This document shows, piece after piece, positions 8,306-16,119 of a stretch of 64,000 nt of DNA (positions within the stretch are counted from its first letter, which is position 1; each line of letters begins with the position of its first letter). A program made the translations under genes and the position numbers. Where the stretch lies: contig NZ_SKCD01000044.1 in NCBI RefSeq assembly GCF_006542765.1, positions 248,001 to 312,000 on the forward strand, given 5' to 3'. The notes beneath the pieces were generated by a model. That model searched no databases, was not told where the DNA came from, and saw nothing but the letters and a program-made list of their open reading frames with translations. This DNA comes from Paenibacillus luteus (GTDB lineage: Bacteria > Bacillota > Bacilli > Paenibacillales > Paenibacillaceae).

Positions 8306-8332
8306 TGAAAGGGGCTGATCCAGCCCCTTTCA
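8306..8332. other. perfect hairpin between amidase and anchor genes
   Basis: TGAAAGGGGCTG (8306-8317) and CAGCCCCTTTCA (8321-8332) form a 12-base perfect stem with a 3-base loop. There is no T tract, so it may stabilise the upstream mRNA or reduce readthrough into the anchor gene rather than fully terminate. Confidence 0.6.
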
Positions 8333-8377
8333 TCCATCTATACGCATTATTTCAACCTGAAAGGAAGAGATCTACCT

Positions 8378-10090
8378 ATGGCACGTAAATGGCTCCTTCT
8401 GTGCAGCTCGTTACTTCTAATTATACTCATGCTTCCCGTAGCAGCTTTTGCGGCTGAGACCTCTGCGGTATCTATTCTGGTTTCAAATAATCAGCCTTCC
8501 CTAGAGGAGAGCATTCAGGTCACCGTTAAGGCGGAGCAAGTGTCTGATTTGTATGCCTTCGAGCTATCCCTTTATTATGATCCGACTCAGCTGGAATTTC
8601 AGGAAGGCAGTGAGAAAACAGCACTAAAAGGCTTTGCTGTCCCTGTGAAGCAGTCAGAAGTTGGTGGTCATCATCTCGTATTTGCCCATACGAAAACAGG
8701 AACTACAGCAAGCGTTAACGGATCGGCAGAGCTGGTTACTTTTACATTCGTAGCCAAAAAAGCTGCAAATGCCGTCATTACGCTAAAGGATGTTAAGCTA
8801 ATTGATTCAGGTTTGCATCAAAGTGTGACTGCTGCGGTTTCTTCAAACATCACGATTGCAGGCGGAGGCGGATCAGTGCCTAGTCCTAGCCCGAGTCCTA
8901 ACCCAAGCCCTAACCCAAGCCCTAACCCAAGCCCAAGCCCTAATCCGAGCCCAATTTCGAGCTCAAGCCCTTCGACGGAGACTGACGTGGTAGACGTGAC
9001 ATCTTCACAGCTAACAAATGCAACGGGCAGCACGGTAATGGTTCAACTGCCGGAAAGTGCGACAAAAGTAAAGCTTCCTTATAATGCATTTGAGCTGCTC
9101 GGCAGCAGGCAGCTAGAGGTAAGTGCAGGCGAAATGAAGCTGCTTGTACCAAGCGCGATATTTAAGCAGCTTGAGGGAAAGGTTCCCGCAGAGCAGTTGA
9201 AGGATAGCGCCATCATTTTGAAAATCGAGTCCTTAGCCAAAGGTCAAGCGGATACTATGCTTGCTTTAATTGCTTCCGAATCCAAAGCGGGTGTGAAAGC
9301 AGGCGGAGACATTTATGAATTTAATCTCTACCTTCAAACCAAGGATGGTGGAATGCACGAATTAAAAGATTTTAACGAGGCGATGACGATTCATATCGCA
9401 GCTGGCAGCACGATCGATACAAAGCTTTCAAATATTTATTATGTGGCGGAAAACGGAAAGCTTGAATTTGTCGGCGGTGATTATACTAACGGACAGATGA
9501 CTGCCAAGATCAGTCATTTTAGCAAATATGCATTATTGGAAATCAATAAATCGTTTGCCGACGTACAGGCGGATTTCTGGGCAGCCACTGTCATTAAGGA
9601 ACTGGCCGCCAAGCAAATCGTAACCGGAACGGGTGATACGACCTTTGAACCGCTGCGGAGCGTAACGCGTGCTGAATTCACATCGCTGCTCGTCAGAGCT
9701 TTGAAGCTGACAGAAGCGGGCACTTCAACCTTTGCAGACGTGAAAGGTACCGAATGGTATGCAGCTGATATTAACATGGCTGTAAAAGCGGGATTGATTC
9801 AAGGACGCAGCGCAGCTGTGTTTGCGCCAAATGAGAAAATTACGCGGGAGGAGCTGGCTGTTCTTGTGCTTAGGGCATTCGAGCTCCAATCAGGCACGAA
9901 ACCAGCTGGTGGACTTAAGGCCACCTTCCAAGATGCAGCCCAAATTAGCGTCTGGGCAGGTGCGGATGTAAGCAAGGCAGTGGAGCTAGGGTTGCTGCAA
10001 GGACGCACCAAGGATCAATTTGTGCCCAAGGGCATTTCCAATCGGGCGGAAGCTGCCCAAGTGATTTATAATTTGTTGTTTAAAGCATAA
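8378..10090 (+). CDS. cohesin domain protein anchored by three SLH domains
   Basis: A 570-residue surface protein. Residues 1-25 are a signal peptide ending at AAFAAE. About 28-160 is a cohesin-like domain (AVSILVSNNQPSLEESIQVT, then LYAFELSLYYDPTQLEF). About 165-195 is a Pro/Ser/Asn-rich linker, and about 200-385 an unassigned region. About 390-570 holds three SLH domains, each with an F-x-D start and a TRAEF/TREEL/NRAEA core, which bind cell-wall polysaccharide. AGGAAGAG precedes the ATG. It follows the amidase gene by 94 bases. The dockerin of that amidase is the natural candidate partner for this cohesin, but binding specificity cannot be read from sequence. Confidence 0.9.
   Translation: MARKWLLLCSSLLLIILMLPVAAFAAETSAVSILVSNNQPSLEESIQVTVKAEQVSDLYAFELSLYYDPTQLEFQEGSEKTALKGFAVPVKQSEVGGHHLVFAHTKTGTTASVNGSAELVTFTFVAKKAANAVITLKDVKLIDSGLHQSVTAAVSSNITIAGGGGSVPSPSPSPNPSPNPSPNPSPSPNPSPISSSSPSTETDVVDVTSSQLTNATGSTVMVQLPESATKVKLPYNAFELLGSRQLEVSAGEMKLLVPSAIFKQLEGKVPAEQLKDSAIILKIESLAKGQADTMLALIASESKAGVKAGGDIYEFNLYLQTKDGGMHELKDFNEAMTIHIAAGSTIDTKLSNIYYVAENGKLEFVGGDYTNGQMTAKISHFSKYALLEINKSFADVQADFWAATVIKELAAKQIVTGTGDTTFEPLRSVTRAEFTSLLVRALKLTEAGTSTFADVKGTEWYAADINMAVKAGLIQGRSAAVFAPNEKITREELAVLVLRAFELQSGTKPAGGLKATFQDAAQISVWAGADVSKAVELGLLQGRTKDQFVPKGISNRAEAAQVIYNLLFKA
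8879..8958 (+). repeat. short tandem repeat coding a PSPNPSP linker
   Basis: About six to seven copies of a 12-base unit close to CCAAGCCCTAAC, each coding P-S-P-N, inside the anchor gene. Copy number can vary by slippage in steps of whole codons, so linker length may differ between strains. Confidence 0.7.
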
Positions 10091-10101
10091 TGAAGGATCG
10101 T

Positions 10102-10153
10102 CCCTCTTGCCGGATATGAATGCCTAGCATTCTTCCCGCAAGGGGGTTTTTTT
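10102..10153 (+). terminator. terminator after the cohesin-SLH gene
   Basis: CCCTCTTGCCGG (10102-10113) pairs in 10 of 12 positions with CCCGCAAGGGGG (10135-10146), with a small inner stem GAATGC/GCATTC and a following T run. Confidence 0.75.
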
Positions 10154-10322
10154 GTGCATAATGGACCTGATTTTAATAAGGTTATAGAATTTATGAATTA
10201 GTAAAAACAGGAAATGAGTGTTAAAATTCGGTTACGGTAAAGCGATTAGCGTGTAAGCTGCAGGAATATTTTCACTACCCTTTTTTGAATGAAAAAAGCG
10301 AAAGCAATGAGGAGGACAAAAT

Positions 10323-10979
10323 ATGGGCAATCCTTTATTGGTCATCGTAGGGGCGGGGCCGGGCGTAAGTTCGGCTGTCGCCAAAAGATTTGGGAATGAA
10401 GATTTTCGCGTGGTACTGTTGGCCCGAAGAGCTGAGGCACTCAAAGGGTATACAAAGGAGCTTAACGAGCTAGGTATCGAAGCGCATAGCTTGACAGCAG
10501 ACGCGTCAGATCCAGCTTCTTTGGCAACGGCATTCGAAACGATAAATAAGCAGTATGGAGCGCCGGATGTACTCGTTTATAACGCGGCGGTCATTTCTAG
10601 ATTTAAACCGACGGAATTGACGGAGAAGCAACTGCTTGAGGAGTTTAAAGTCAATGTGGTAGGCGCTTTGACGAGCGCGAAGCAAGTCATTCCGGATATG
10701 ATCGCGAGAAGACAAGGCACCATATTATTTACCGGTGGCGGCCTGTCGCTCTACCCTTCTGTGACGTCAGCTTCCTTGTCCATCGGTAAAGCAGGCATTC
10801 GTTCTCTTTCTTTTACGTTAGCAGATGAACTTGAGCCGCATGGTATTTATGTTGGCACCGTAACGATTGGCGGGTATGTGCAGAAAGGCAGCTTTTTTGA
10901 CCCGGATGCGATTGCTGAGCAATACTGGGTATTGCATACAAACCGAAATGAAAAAGAATATTTATATTTGCAAGCCTAA
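10323..10979 (+). CDS. atypical SDR family protein without the catalytic Tyr
   Basis: A 218-residue protein of the short-chain dehydrogenase fold. The N-terminus, VIVGAGPGVSSAVAKRFG, is a cofactor loop and NAAVIS replaces the usual NNAG. In the active-site region, SVTSASLSIGKAGIRSL, the Lys is present but the residue four before it is Leu where Tyr is expected. It may therefore be a non-classical reductase or a non-catalytic cofactor-binding protein. AGGAGG precedes the ATG. The next gene, an Old Yellow Enzyme, has its own promoter after a weak terminator. Function unknown. Confidence 0.82.
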   Translation: MGNPLLVIVGAGPGVSSAVAKRFGNEDFRVVLLARRAEALKGYTKELNELGIEAHSLTADASDPASLATAFETINKQYGAPDVLVYNAAVISRFKPTELTEKQLLEEFKVNVVGALTSAKQVIPDMIARRQGTILFTGGGLSLYPSVTSASLSIGKAGIRSLSFTLADELEPHGIYVGTVTIGGYVQKGSFFDPDAIAEQYWVLHTNRNEKEYLYLQA

Positions 10980-10993
10980 TTCGCCATGCTAAG

Positions 10994-11029
10994 AAAGCAT
11001 TTCGAGCTGAAAAGCCGGAATGTTTTTTT
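10994..11029 (+). terminator. weak terminator after the atypical SDR gene
   Basis: AAAGCATTTC and GGAATGTTTT pair with G-T pairs around an AGCTGAAAAG-type loop, followed by a T run to 11029. Confidence 0.5.
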
Positions 11030-11039
11030 ATTTTGCTGC

Positions 11040-11074
11040 TTGACATAAACAACTGTATAAATTAAGATTACAGT
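11040..11074 (+). promoter_or_regulatory. promoter and dyad upstream of the Old Yellow Enzyme gene
   Basis: TTGACA (11040-11045), an 18-base spacer and TAAGAT (11064-11069). ACTGTA (11052-11057) and TACAGT (11069-11074) form an inverted repeat across the spacer and -10, and a further TTACAGT occurs at about 11096. This looks like an operator, but no regulator gene is adjacent. Confidence 0.5.
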
Positions 11075-11132
11075 ATCAAAAAAAGTTACAGTTAAATGTG
11101 CAGATAAATAGATAGCGGGAGAGATGAATATA

Positions 11133-12257
11133 ATGAAAACAAATTATAAGCCTTTGTTCGAGAAGGTTTTTTTACCAAGTGGCAGTGAACTGAAAAATCG
11201 TGTCGTGATGGCACCTATGACGAATTTTTCTTCCCATGATGATGGAACGGTATCCGATTCTGAGCTAGCTTATTATGAGCGTCGTGCAGGCGGAGTTGGC
11301 CTTGTTGTCACGGCATGCGTCTATGTCACGTCTAACGGCAAAGGCTTCCAAGGTGAATTCGGAGCCCATAGCGATGAGATGATACCAAGCTTAAGCCGAT
11401 TGGCTGCATCCATTAAAGAGAAAGGTGCAAAGGCTGTGCTTCAAATCTTCCATGGCGGGAGAGAATGCCCGGTAAACTTGGTGCCGGGAGGCGATGTTGT
11501 AAGTGCTAGTGCCGTAGCTTCCGAGCAAAATCCAAATGTCATACCGCGCGCATTATTGGATGACGAAATCGAGTCGATCATTCGCGATTTTGGTGAGGCG
11601 ACAAGAAGAGCGATAGAGGCTGGCTTTGACGGCGTGGAGGTCCATGGCGCTAACGGTTATATTGTACAGCAATTTTTCTCCGCGCATTCCAATACGCGTG
11701 AAGACCGCTGGGGTGGCGATATTGATAGTCGGCTTCGTTTTCCGCTTGCCATCGTAGATGAAGTGAAGCGGGTTGCAACCGAGCATGCGAAGCAGCCTTT
11801 TATCGTCGGCTATCGCTTCTCCCCTGAAGAAGCAACCACGCCAGGGATTACGATGGAAGATACCTTCCGTCTTGTAGATGAGCTTGCGACGAAAGAACTA
11901 GATTATTTGCATGTGTCGCTTATGGAATTTTGGTCTCTGCCTAGACGAGGAGCAGCCGAGTCGAAGACACGCCTCGAATGGATTCAAGAGCGAGTGGGGC
12001 ACCTAGTTCCTGTCATTGGCGTCGGTTCCATCCATACGCCTGACGATGCCATTAAAGCTCTTTCAACAGGAGTTCCGCTAGTTGCCATCGGAAGAGAACT
12101 CATTGTCGAGCCCGATTGGGTGGAGAAGGTCGCAGAAGGACGCGAGGATGAAATAAAAACAACGCTTAACAAGGCAGACCAAGACCGTTTGGTCGTGCCA
12201 ACCCCGCTTTGGCAAGCAATCGTTCATACGCCGGGCTGGTTTCCGTTAGGCGATTAA
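11133..12257 (+). CDS. NADH:flavin oxidoreductase (Old Yellow Enzyme family)
   Basis: A 374-residue FMN-dependent TIM-barrel reductase that reduces activated C=C bonds or nitro groups with NAD(P)H. The N-terminus, SGSELKNRVVMAPMTNF, is the family's FMN-binding start. EVHGANGYIVQQFFS (about residues 170-185) and NTREDRWGG carry conserved FMN and substrate residues, and GVGSIHTPDDA is a phosphate-binding loop. Two in-frame ATGs exist; the one at 11133 has GGGAGAG 9 bases upstream, whereas the one at 11124 abuts it. It has its own promoter with a dyad operator. Physiological substrate unknown; detoxification of electrophiles is typical for the family. Confidence 0.92.
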   Translation: MKTNYKPLFEKVFLPSGSELKNRVVMAPMTNFSSHDDGTVSDSELAYYERRAGGVGLVVTACVYVTSNGKGFQGEFGAHSDEMIPSLSRLAASIKEKGAKAVLQIFHGGRECPVNLVPGGDVVSASAVASEQNPNVIPRALLDDEIESIIRDFGEATRRAIEAGFDGVEVHGANGYIVQQFFSAHSNTREDRWGGDIDSRLRFPLAIVDEVKRVATEHAKQPFIVGYRFSPEEATTPGITMEDTFRLVDELATKELDYLHVSLMEFWSLPRRGAAESKTRLEWIQERVGHLVPVIGVGSIHTPDDAIKALSTGVPLVAIGRELIVEPDWVEKVAEGREDEIKTTLNKADQDRLVVPTPLWQAIVHTPGWFPLGD

Positions 12258-12339
12258 CATAGATGCAATCCACCCATAAGCCTTTTTAATTAGGCGATGG
12301 GAGTGTTTGTAGAGTAAAGCGCGCGCGAAATAAATTAAC

Positions 12340-12378
12340 AAAAAAGGCAAGCCGAAGTACCTTCGGTTTGCCTTTTTT
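12340..12378 (+). terminator. strong terminator after the Old Yellow Enzyme gene
   Basis: A near-perfect 18-base stem: arms 12340-12357 and 12361-12378, core GGCAAGCCGAAG/CTTCGGTTTGCC, a 3-base loop, with A and T runs on either side. It is probably bidirectional. A second hairpin with CCCAT/ATGGG arms lies at about 12273-12302. Confidence 0.85.
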
Positions 12379-12452
12379 GTGTTCCGTATGGAGTTGGATT
12401 CCAGGGGAACCGCTTAGAAGATTTGGCAGTTGTTTTAGTACTAAAGTTATTG

Positions 12453-12480
12453 TATGATCATATAATAGGTTGGCAACCTA
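12453..12480 (+). promoter_or_regulatory. -10 box and operator of the second MFS gene
   Basis: TATAAT (12461-12466) is a consensus -10 box; the -35 is weak. It overlaps the palindrome TATGATCATA (12453-12462) and abuts TAGGTTGGCAACCTA (12466-12480, 7-base arms around a central G). The core TTGGCAACC recurs in the promoter of the MarR gene at 14239-14703. Confidence 0.6.
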
Positions 12481-12550
12481 ACTAAAATAGTAAATTAGTT
12501 TTGTCGCCAATGGGCCATAATAAATTAAAAGGTTTAGGAGTGTAGGGCAT

Positions 12551-14173
12551 ATGGAGCAATTAACGCAAAAGAAGAAAGTGACCATCATGATTGCTCTGAT
12601 GGCGGCGATGTTCTTTGCTGCTATTAATCAGACGATTGTAAGCACGGCAATGCCGAGGATTATTGCTATACTCGGAGGGATTGAATATTATACTTGGGTC
12701 ATTACCATTTATATGCTTACCTCCACGATTGCTACTGTGCTTGTCGGCAAGTTATCCGATATTTATGGACGGAAGCCATTCCTGTTAGTCGGGATTGTAT
12801 TTTTCATTATCGGTGCCTTCCTTTGCGGCACATCAACTAGCGTGTTTCAGCTTATTACTTACCGAGGAATTCAAGGCTTAGGTGGCGGTATTCTCATGTC
12901 AGCCACAGTCACGGCCGTCGGTGATTTATTCGCACCACGGGAGCGGGCAAAATGGACTGGCATTATGATGGCCGTATTCGGCTTCTCGAGTGTCATCGGG
13001 CCGACCTTGGGCGGCTTCATGGTTGATCATATCGCTTGGAAGTGGATTTTCTGGATTTTCCTTCCCCTTGGCTTAGTCGCATTCGGTATGATTTGGTCCA
13101 TGTTTCCAAAAACCGCTCGCAAAACAACGGAATCGATTGATTATGCTGGTTCCCTGTTATTGTCGCTTATGTTGGTTGCTTTGCTGCTTGGATTCTCTTG
13201 GGCAGGTACGAAATACGCTTGGGCTTCTCCTCAAATCATTAGCATGTTTGCCGCAGCATTCGTTTTATTGGTCATTTTGCTGCTTGTTGAACGTAAAGCA
13301 AAAAGTCCTGTATTGCCATTGTCCATGTTTAAAAATAGTATCGTTACGATCTCGAATTCCATTGGCTTCTTGATGAATGCCGGCATGATGGGCGCAATGA
13401 TGTATCTCCCGTTTTTCGTCCAAGGCGTGCTCGGAATTTCGCCTACCTATTCAGGCTTTGTTAATATGCCGATGTCCATTGCGATGATTTTCCTGAGCAC
13501 ATTGTCAGGACGGTGGATTTCCAAATCAGGTAAATACAAACGGTTCGCGATTGCAGGTATGCCGTTCATGGTTGTAGGCATGCTTATGATGGCCTTTATG
13601 AACAATGTCGGCGTTGCAGTGGCGGCGATGATCGTATTCGGTATCGGATTGGGTATATCGATGCCTGTATTTACTTTAACAGTGCAAAATGCGGTTGCTC
13701 CAACGCAGCTTGGCGTTGCAACGGCAACAGCTACCTTGTTCCGTAACCTCGGCGGTACCATCGGGATTGCGGTGATGGGAACCGTTATGAACTCCACCAT
13801 GTCAAGCAAGCTTGAGGCTGCTGTCAAAGCAGGCGAAGGCCCGGATTTATCACAGGTAGATGCTGAAACGGCTCAAAATCTATCCAGCTTCCTAAATCCG
13901 CAAATGCTGCTCGATCAACCTAAACTGAAGGAACTGCACGCTACGCTGCCAGAACAAATTCAGCCTTTGTTTACGCATATTATTGAGATGGTAAGGGAAG
14001 TGTTAAGTGAATCTTTGACGGTGGTATTCCTGTTTGGTATGTCACTGCTCATTGTAGCGTTTGTACTCGTGTTTTTCTTGAAAGAGATACCGCTGCGCTC
14101 TGCAAATGATGCGAAAGCGAAAGCGAGCCCTGAAGCCGCAGAACAACTGAAAAAAGAGCCTGCTCTGAATTAA
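12551..14173 (+). CDS. MFS drug transporter, DHA2 (EmrB/QacA) family
   Basis: A 540-residue, roughly 14-segment membrane transporter. Motif A, VGKLSDIYGRKPFLL, follows TMS2, and YRGIQGLGGGILMSAT gives the motif C-like region. The early motif AAINQTIVSTAMPRI is characteristic of DHA2 drug:H+ antiporters. An extended loop before the last helix (about residues 425-480) fits the 14-TMS class. TTAGGAG precedes the ATG. A MarR gene lies convergent downstream, and a shared TTGGCAACC element sits in both promoters, so repression by that MarR protein is likely. Substrate unknown. Confidence 0.92.
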   Translation: MEQLTQKKKVTIMIALMAAMFFAAINQTIVSTAMPRIIAILGGIEYYTWVITIYMLTSTIATVLVGKLSDIYGRKPFLLVGIVFFIIGAFLCGTSTSVFQLITYRGIQGLGGGILMSATVTAVGDLFAPRERAKWTGIMMAVFGFSSVIGPTLGGFMVDHIAWKWIFWIFLPLGLVAFGMIWSMFPKTARKTTESIDYAGSLLLSLMLVALLLGFSWAGTKYAWASPQIISMFAAAFVLLVILLLVERKAKSPVLPLSMFKNSIVTISNSIGFLMNAGMMGAMMYLPFFVQGVLGISPTYSGFVNMPMSIAMIFLSTLSGRWISKSGKYKRFAIAGMPFMVVGMLMMAFMNNVGVAVAAMIVFGIGLGISMPVFTLTVQNAVAPTQLGVATATATLFRNLGGTIGIAVMGTVMNSTMSSKLEAAVKAGEGPDLSQVDAETAQNLSSFLNPQMLLDQPKLKELHATLPEQIQPLFTHIIEMVREVLSESLTVVFLFGMSLLIVAFVLVFFLKEIPLRSANDAKAKASPEAAEQLKKEPALN

Positions 14174-14186
14174 CAGACTTTAAAAG

Positions 14187-14235
14187 AAGGGATTCCGCCA
14201 GCTGCAGTTACTGCGACCAGCGGAATCCCCTTTGT
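14187..14235. terminator. bidirectional terminator between MFS and MarR genes
   Basis: AAGGGATTCCGC (14187-14198) pairs with GCGGAATCCCCTT (14220-14232) between two convergent genes. Confidence 0.7.
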
Positions 14236-14238
14236 GTG

Positions 14239-14703
14239 TTACAGGTCTTTATTGTTATTAGCTGACTCTAGATATTGGAATACTTCGTTCAGCATTTCGA
14301 CCAGCTGATCGCTTTTTTCTTTGCCCAATTGATCAATCATGCCGGTGAAAATAGCACGATAGCGATTTACCGCTTTCTGCGCAATCTGATCGCCTTTGAC
14401 CGTTAACGTGATCTCTGTTATTCTGCGATCATTCTTGTCGGCCGTTCTAATGAGATAGCCGGCAGCGATCAAGCTGTTTAGCATTTGGGTTACGGTAGGT
14501 GAGGTCACTTGCAGTATTTTGCTGATCTCGGTTACGGTTGTGCCGGTGGTCCCTTTATCATTGCTTTGCTTGACACATACGAGCATCCGGACTTCACTGG
14601 CCTTTAATCCGCCCCACATTGTTTTTTTGCGCCAATCCGCCCGGGCAAATTGCTGGAACACATCCACAAGCGCCGGCATATTTTCATATTTATCTACGCT
14701 CAT
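14239..14703 (-). CDS. MarR family transcriptional regulator
   Basis: A 154-residue winged helix-turn-helix repressor. TTVTEISKILQVTSPTVTQM and LNSLIAAGYLIRTADKNDRR are the recognition helix and wing with the usual D-x-R-R. The ATG at 14703 has GAGG 8 bases upstream; a GTG at 14712 overlaps that site and is less likely. It is convergent with the 14-TMS transporter and shares a TTGGCAACC element with that promoter, so it is the probable repressor of the pump and of itself. Inducer unknown. Confidence 0.88.
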   Translation of the reverse strand: MSVDKYENMPALVDVFQQFARADWRKKTMWGGLKASEVRMLVCVKQSNDKGTTGTTVTEISKILQVTSPTVTQMLNSLIAAGYLIRTADKNDRRITEITLTVKGDQIAQKAVNRYRAIFTGMIDQLGKEKSDQLVEMLNEVFQYLESANNNKDL

Positions 14704-14724
14704 TCGATTCACCTCGGTGAATTT

Positions 14725-14754
14725 ATTATACCGTTATACCGGTTGCCAAGGCAA
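14725..14754 (-). promoter_or_regulatory. promoter of the minus-strand MarR gene with shared operator core
   Basis: On the minus strand: TTGCCT (14749-14754), an 18-base spacer and TATAAT (14725-14730). The spacer contains TTGGCAACC (plus-strand GGTTGCCAA at 14741-14749), identical to the core of the dyad in the MFS promoter at 12466-12480. Confidence 0.6.
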
Positions 14755-14808
14755 TTATAGTAACTCACATACGATGAAGTCAATATGAGGAACGAAAAGG
14801 GGTGCAAA

Positions 14809-15225
14809 ATGAACGATTACGAAGAGTGGAAGGAGTTATCTCCGCTTTTAAAGGGTGTCTATAAAAAGATAAAAGCGGAATGGTATAAAGGCATGGATTG
14901 CAGCTTTTCCATTAATCAGACGAGAATGTTACAATATCTAAGTAAGCACAGTCCGATGAAGTCAACGGATCTCTCGGAATTACTGTTCATTACCGCTGGC
15001 GGCGTTACGCTGATGGGAGACAAGCTGGTAGAGAGAGGGTTGATCAGCAGATACCGCGGAGAAGAAGACCGAAGAGTTGTCTATCTGGCTATAACAGATG
15101 AAGGCAGAACCTATATTGATTCGTTTAAAGAGAATGATGAAATGATTATCCGCTATATAAGCGAACGAATATCCAAGCAGGATTTGGCTCAATTAAAACG
15201 AATATTTACGTTGCTTAATGATTAG
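14809..15225 (+). CDS. MarR family transcriptional regulator
   Basis: A 138-residue MarR-like protein. SINQTRMLQYLSKHSPMKST and DLSELLFITAGGVTLMGDKL cover the helix-turn-helix, and RYRGEEDRRVVYLAIT is the wing with D-R-R. The frame is open further upstream, but the ATG at 14809 follows AAAAGGGGTG at a good distance. It is divergent from the previous MarR gene (about 105 bases) and 52 bases upstream of the alarmone synthetase gene, with no terminator visible between them. It may be co-transcribed with that gene. Target and ligand unknown. Confidence 0.85.
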   Translation: MNDYEEWKELSPLLKGVYKKIKAEWYKGMDCSFSINQTRMLQYLSKHSPMKSTDLSELLFITAGGVTLMGDKLVERGLISRYRGEEDRRVVYLAITDEGRTYIDSFKENDEMIIRYISERISKQDLAQLKRIFTLLND

Positions 15226-15277
15226 CCCTTAACAAACGATCAGTTAGCAACAGCCTGTGGGAGGAGAACAATAGTAT

Positions 15278-16024
15278 ATGGTCATCGATCAAATGCAAAA
15301 AATGAAAGATATGAAGCAGCAGGTTACCCGTTTTCTAATGATGTACAAGTTTGCGCTGCAGGAGCTGGAAACAAAAATTGAAATTTTGAAGGAAGAGTTC
15401 CATCTCTTACACGATTATAACCCTATTGAGCATACGAGCTCTCGGATGAAATCGCCAAAAAGCATTCTGGAGAAGCTTCATCGCAAGCAAAGTGAGCTGA
15501 CGTTCCCAAGCATTCGGAATAATATTAAAGATATTGCGGGGCTGCGGATTACTTGCTCGTTTATTTCAGACATCTACCGCATTAGCGATATGCTGAAAAA
15601 TCAGAGTGACTTGAATCTGCTGGAAGTTAAAGATTATATCAAAAACCCGAAACCAAACGGCTATCAAAGTCTTCATCTGCTTATCGAGGTGCCGGTGTTC
15701 ATCTCGGATCGACGTGAGAACGTATGCGTAGAGGTTCAAATCCGCACGATTGCCATGGATTTCTGGGCTAGCTTGGAACATAAAATTTATTATAAATATC
15801 AGCAAGCGATTCCGCCCCGGCTTCTGAGCGAACTGAAGGAAGCGGCGGATTCAGCTTCTGCGCTCGATCAGAAAATGGAGCGCCTTCATAATGAAATCGA
15901 GGCCATCAAGGAAGAACGGGAAAATGACATCGGCGATGAAATGATTCAGCTCTTGATGAACAACCAACGTTTCTCCATTCCGACGATGCTCATGGATTTG
16001 TTCGATGATGAACAATTGAAATAA
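15278..16024 (+). CDS. relP: small alarmone synthetase ((p)ppGpp synthetase, RelP/YwaC type)
   Basis: A 248-residue single-domain GTP/GDP pyrophosphokinase that makes ppGpp or pppGpp from ATP and GDP/GTP, without the hydrolase and regulatory domains of long RelA/SpoT proteins. Motifs: NPIEHTSSRMKSPKSI (about 50-65), DIAGLRITCSF (about 87), NPKPNGYQSLHLLIEVP (about 122-138) and VEVQIRTIAMDFWASLEHKI (about 148-168), then a helical tail. The NPIEH-TSSR-K-S pattern matches Bacillus YwaC (SasA/RelP) better than YjbM as I recall it. GGGAGGAG lies 11 bases before the ATG. It is probably transcribed with the upstream marR gene. Confidence 0.9.
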   Translation: MVIDQMQKMKDMKQQVTRFLMMYKFALQELETKIEILKEEFHLLHDYNPIEHTSSRMKSPKSILEKLHRKQSELTFPSIRNNIKDIAGLRITCSFISDIYRISDMLKNQSDLNLLEVKDYIKNPKPNGYQSLHLLIEVPVFISDRRENVCVEVQIRTIAMDFWASLEHKIYYKYQQAIPPRLLSELKEAADSASALDQKMERLHNEIEAIKEERENDIGDEMIQLLMNNQRFSIPTMLMDLFDDEQLK

Positions 16025-16119
16025 AAAGTAGTGAACCCCGAAGCAGTGACATAAAGTGAAAGTAGTGCAATTTATGCTACCAAGCGAAAATGCGCTGGTT
16101 GAAGGGTGGTCATGCGGCG

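Noticed and set aside
8879..8958. Regular short repeats considered as a CRISPR-like array
   Set aside because: 12-base in-frame codon repeat inside a coding sequence, without spacers.
8818..9033. Minus-strand frame coding a GLGLGL run
   Set aside because: It is the antisense of the Pro-Ser-Pro-Asn linker repeat in the cohesin-SLH gene, not a gene.
16090..16119. Earlier start for the membrane protein gene
   Set aside because: The ATG at 16090 has no ribosome binding site, while the one at 16120 does.
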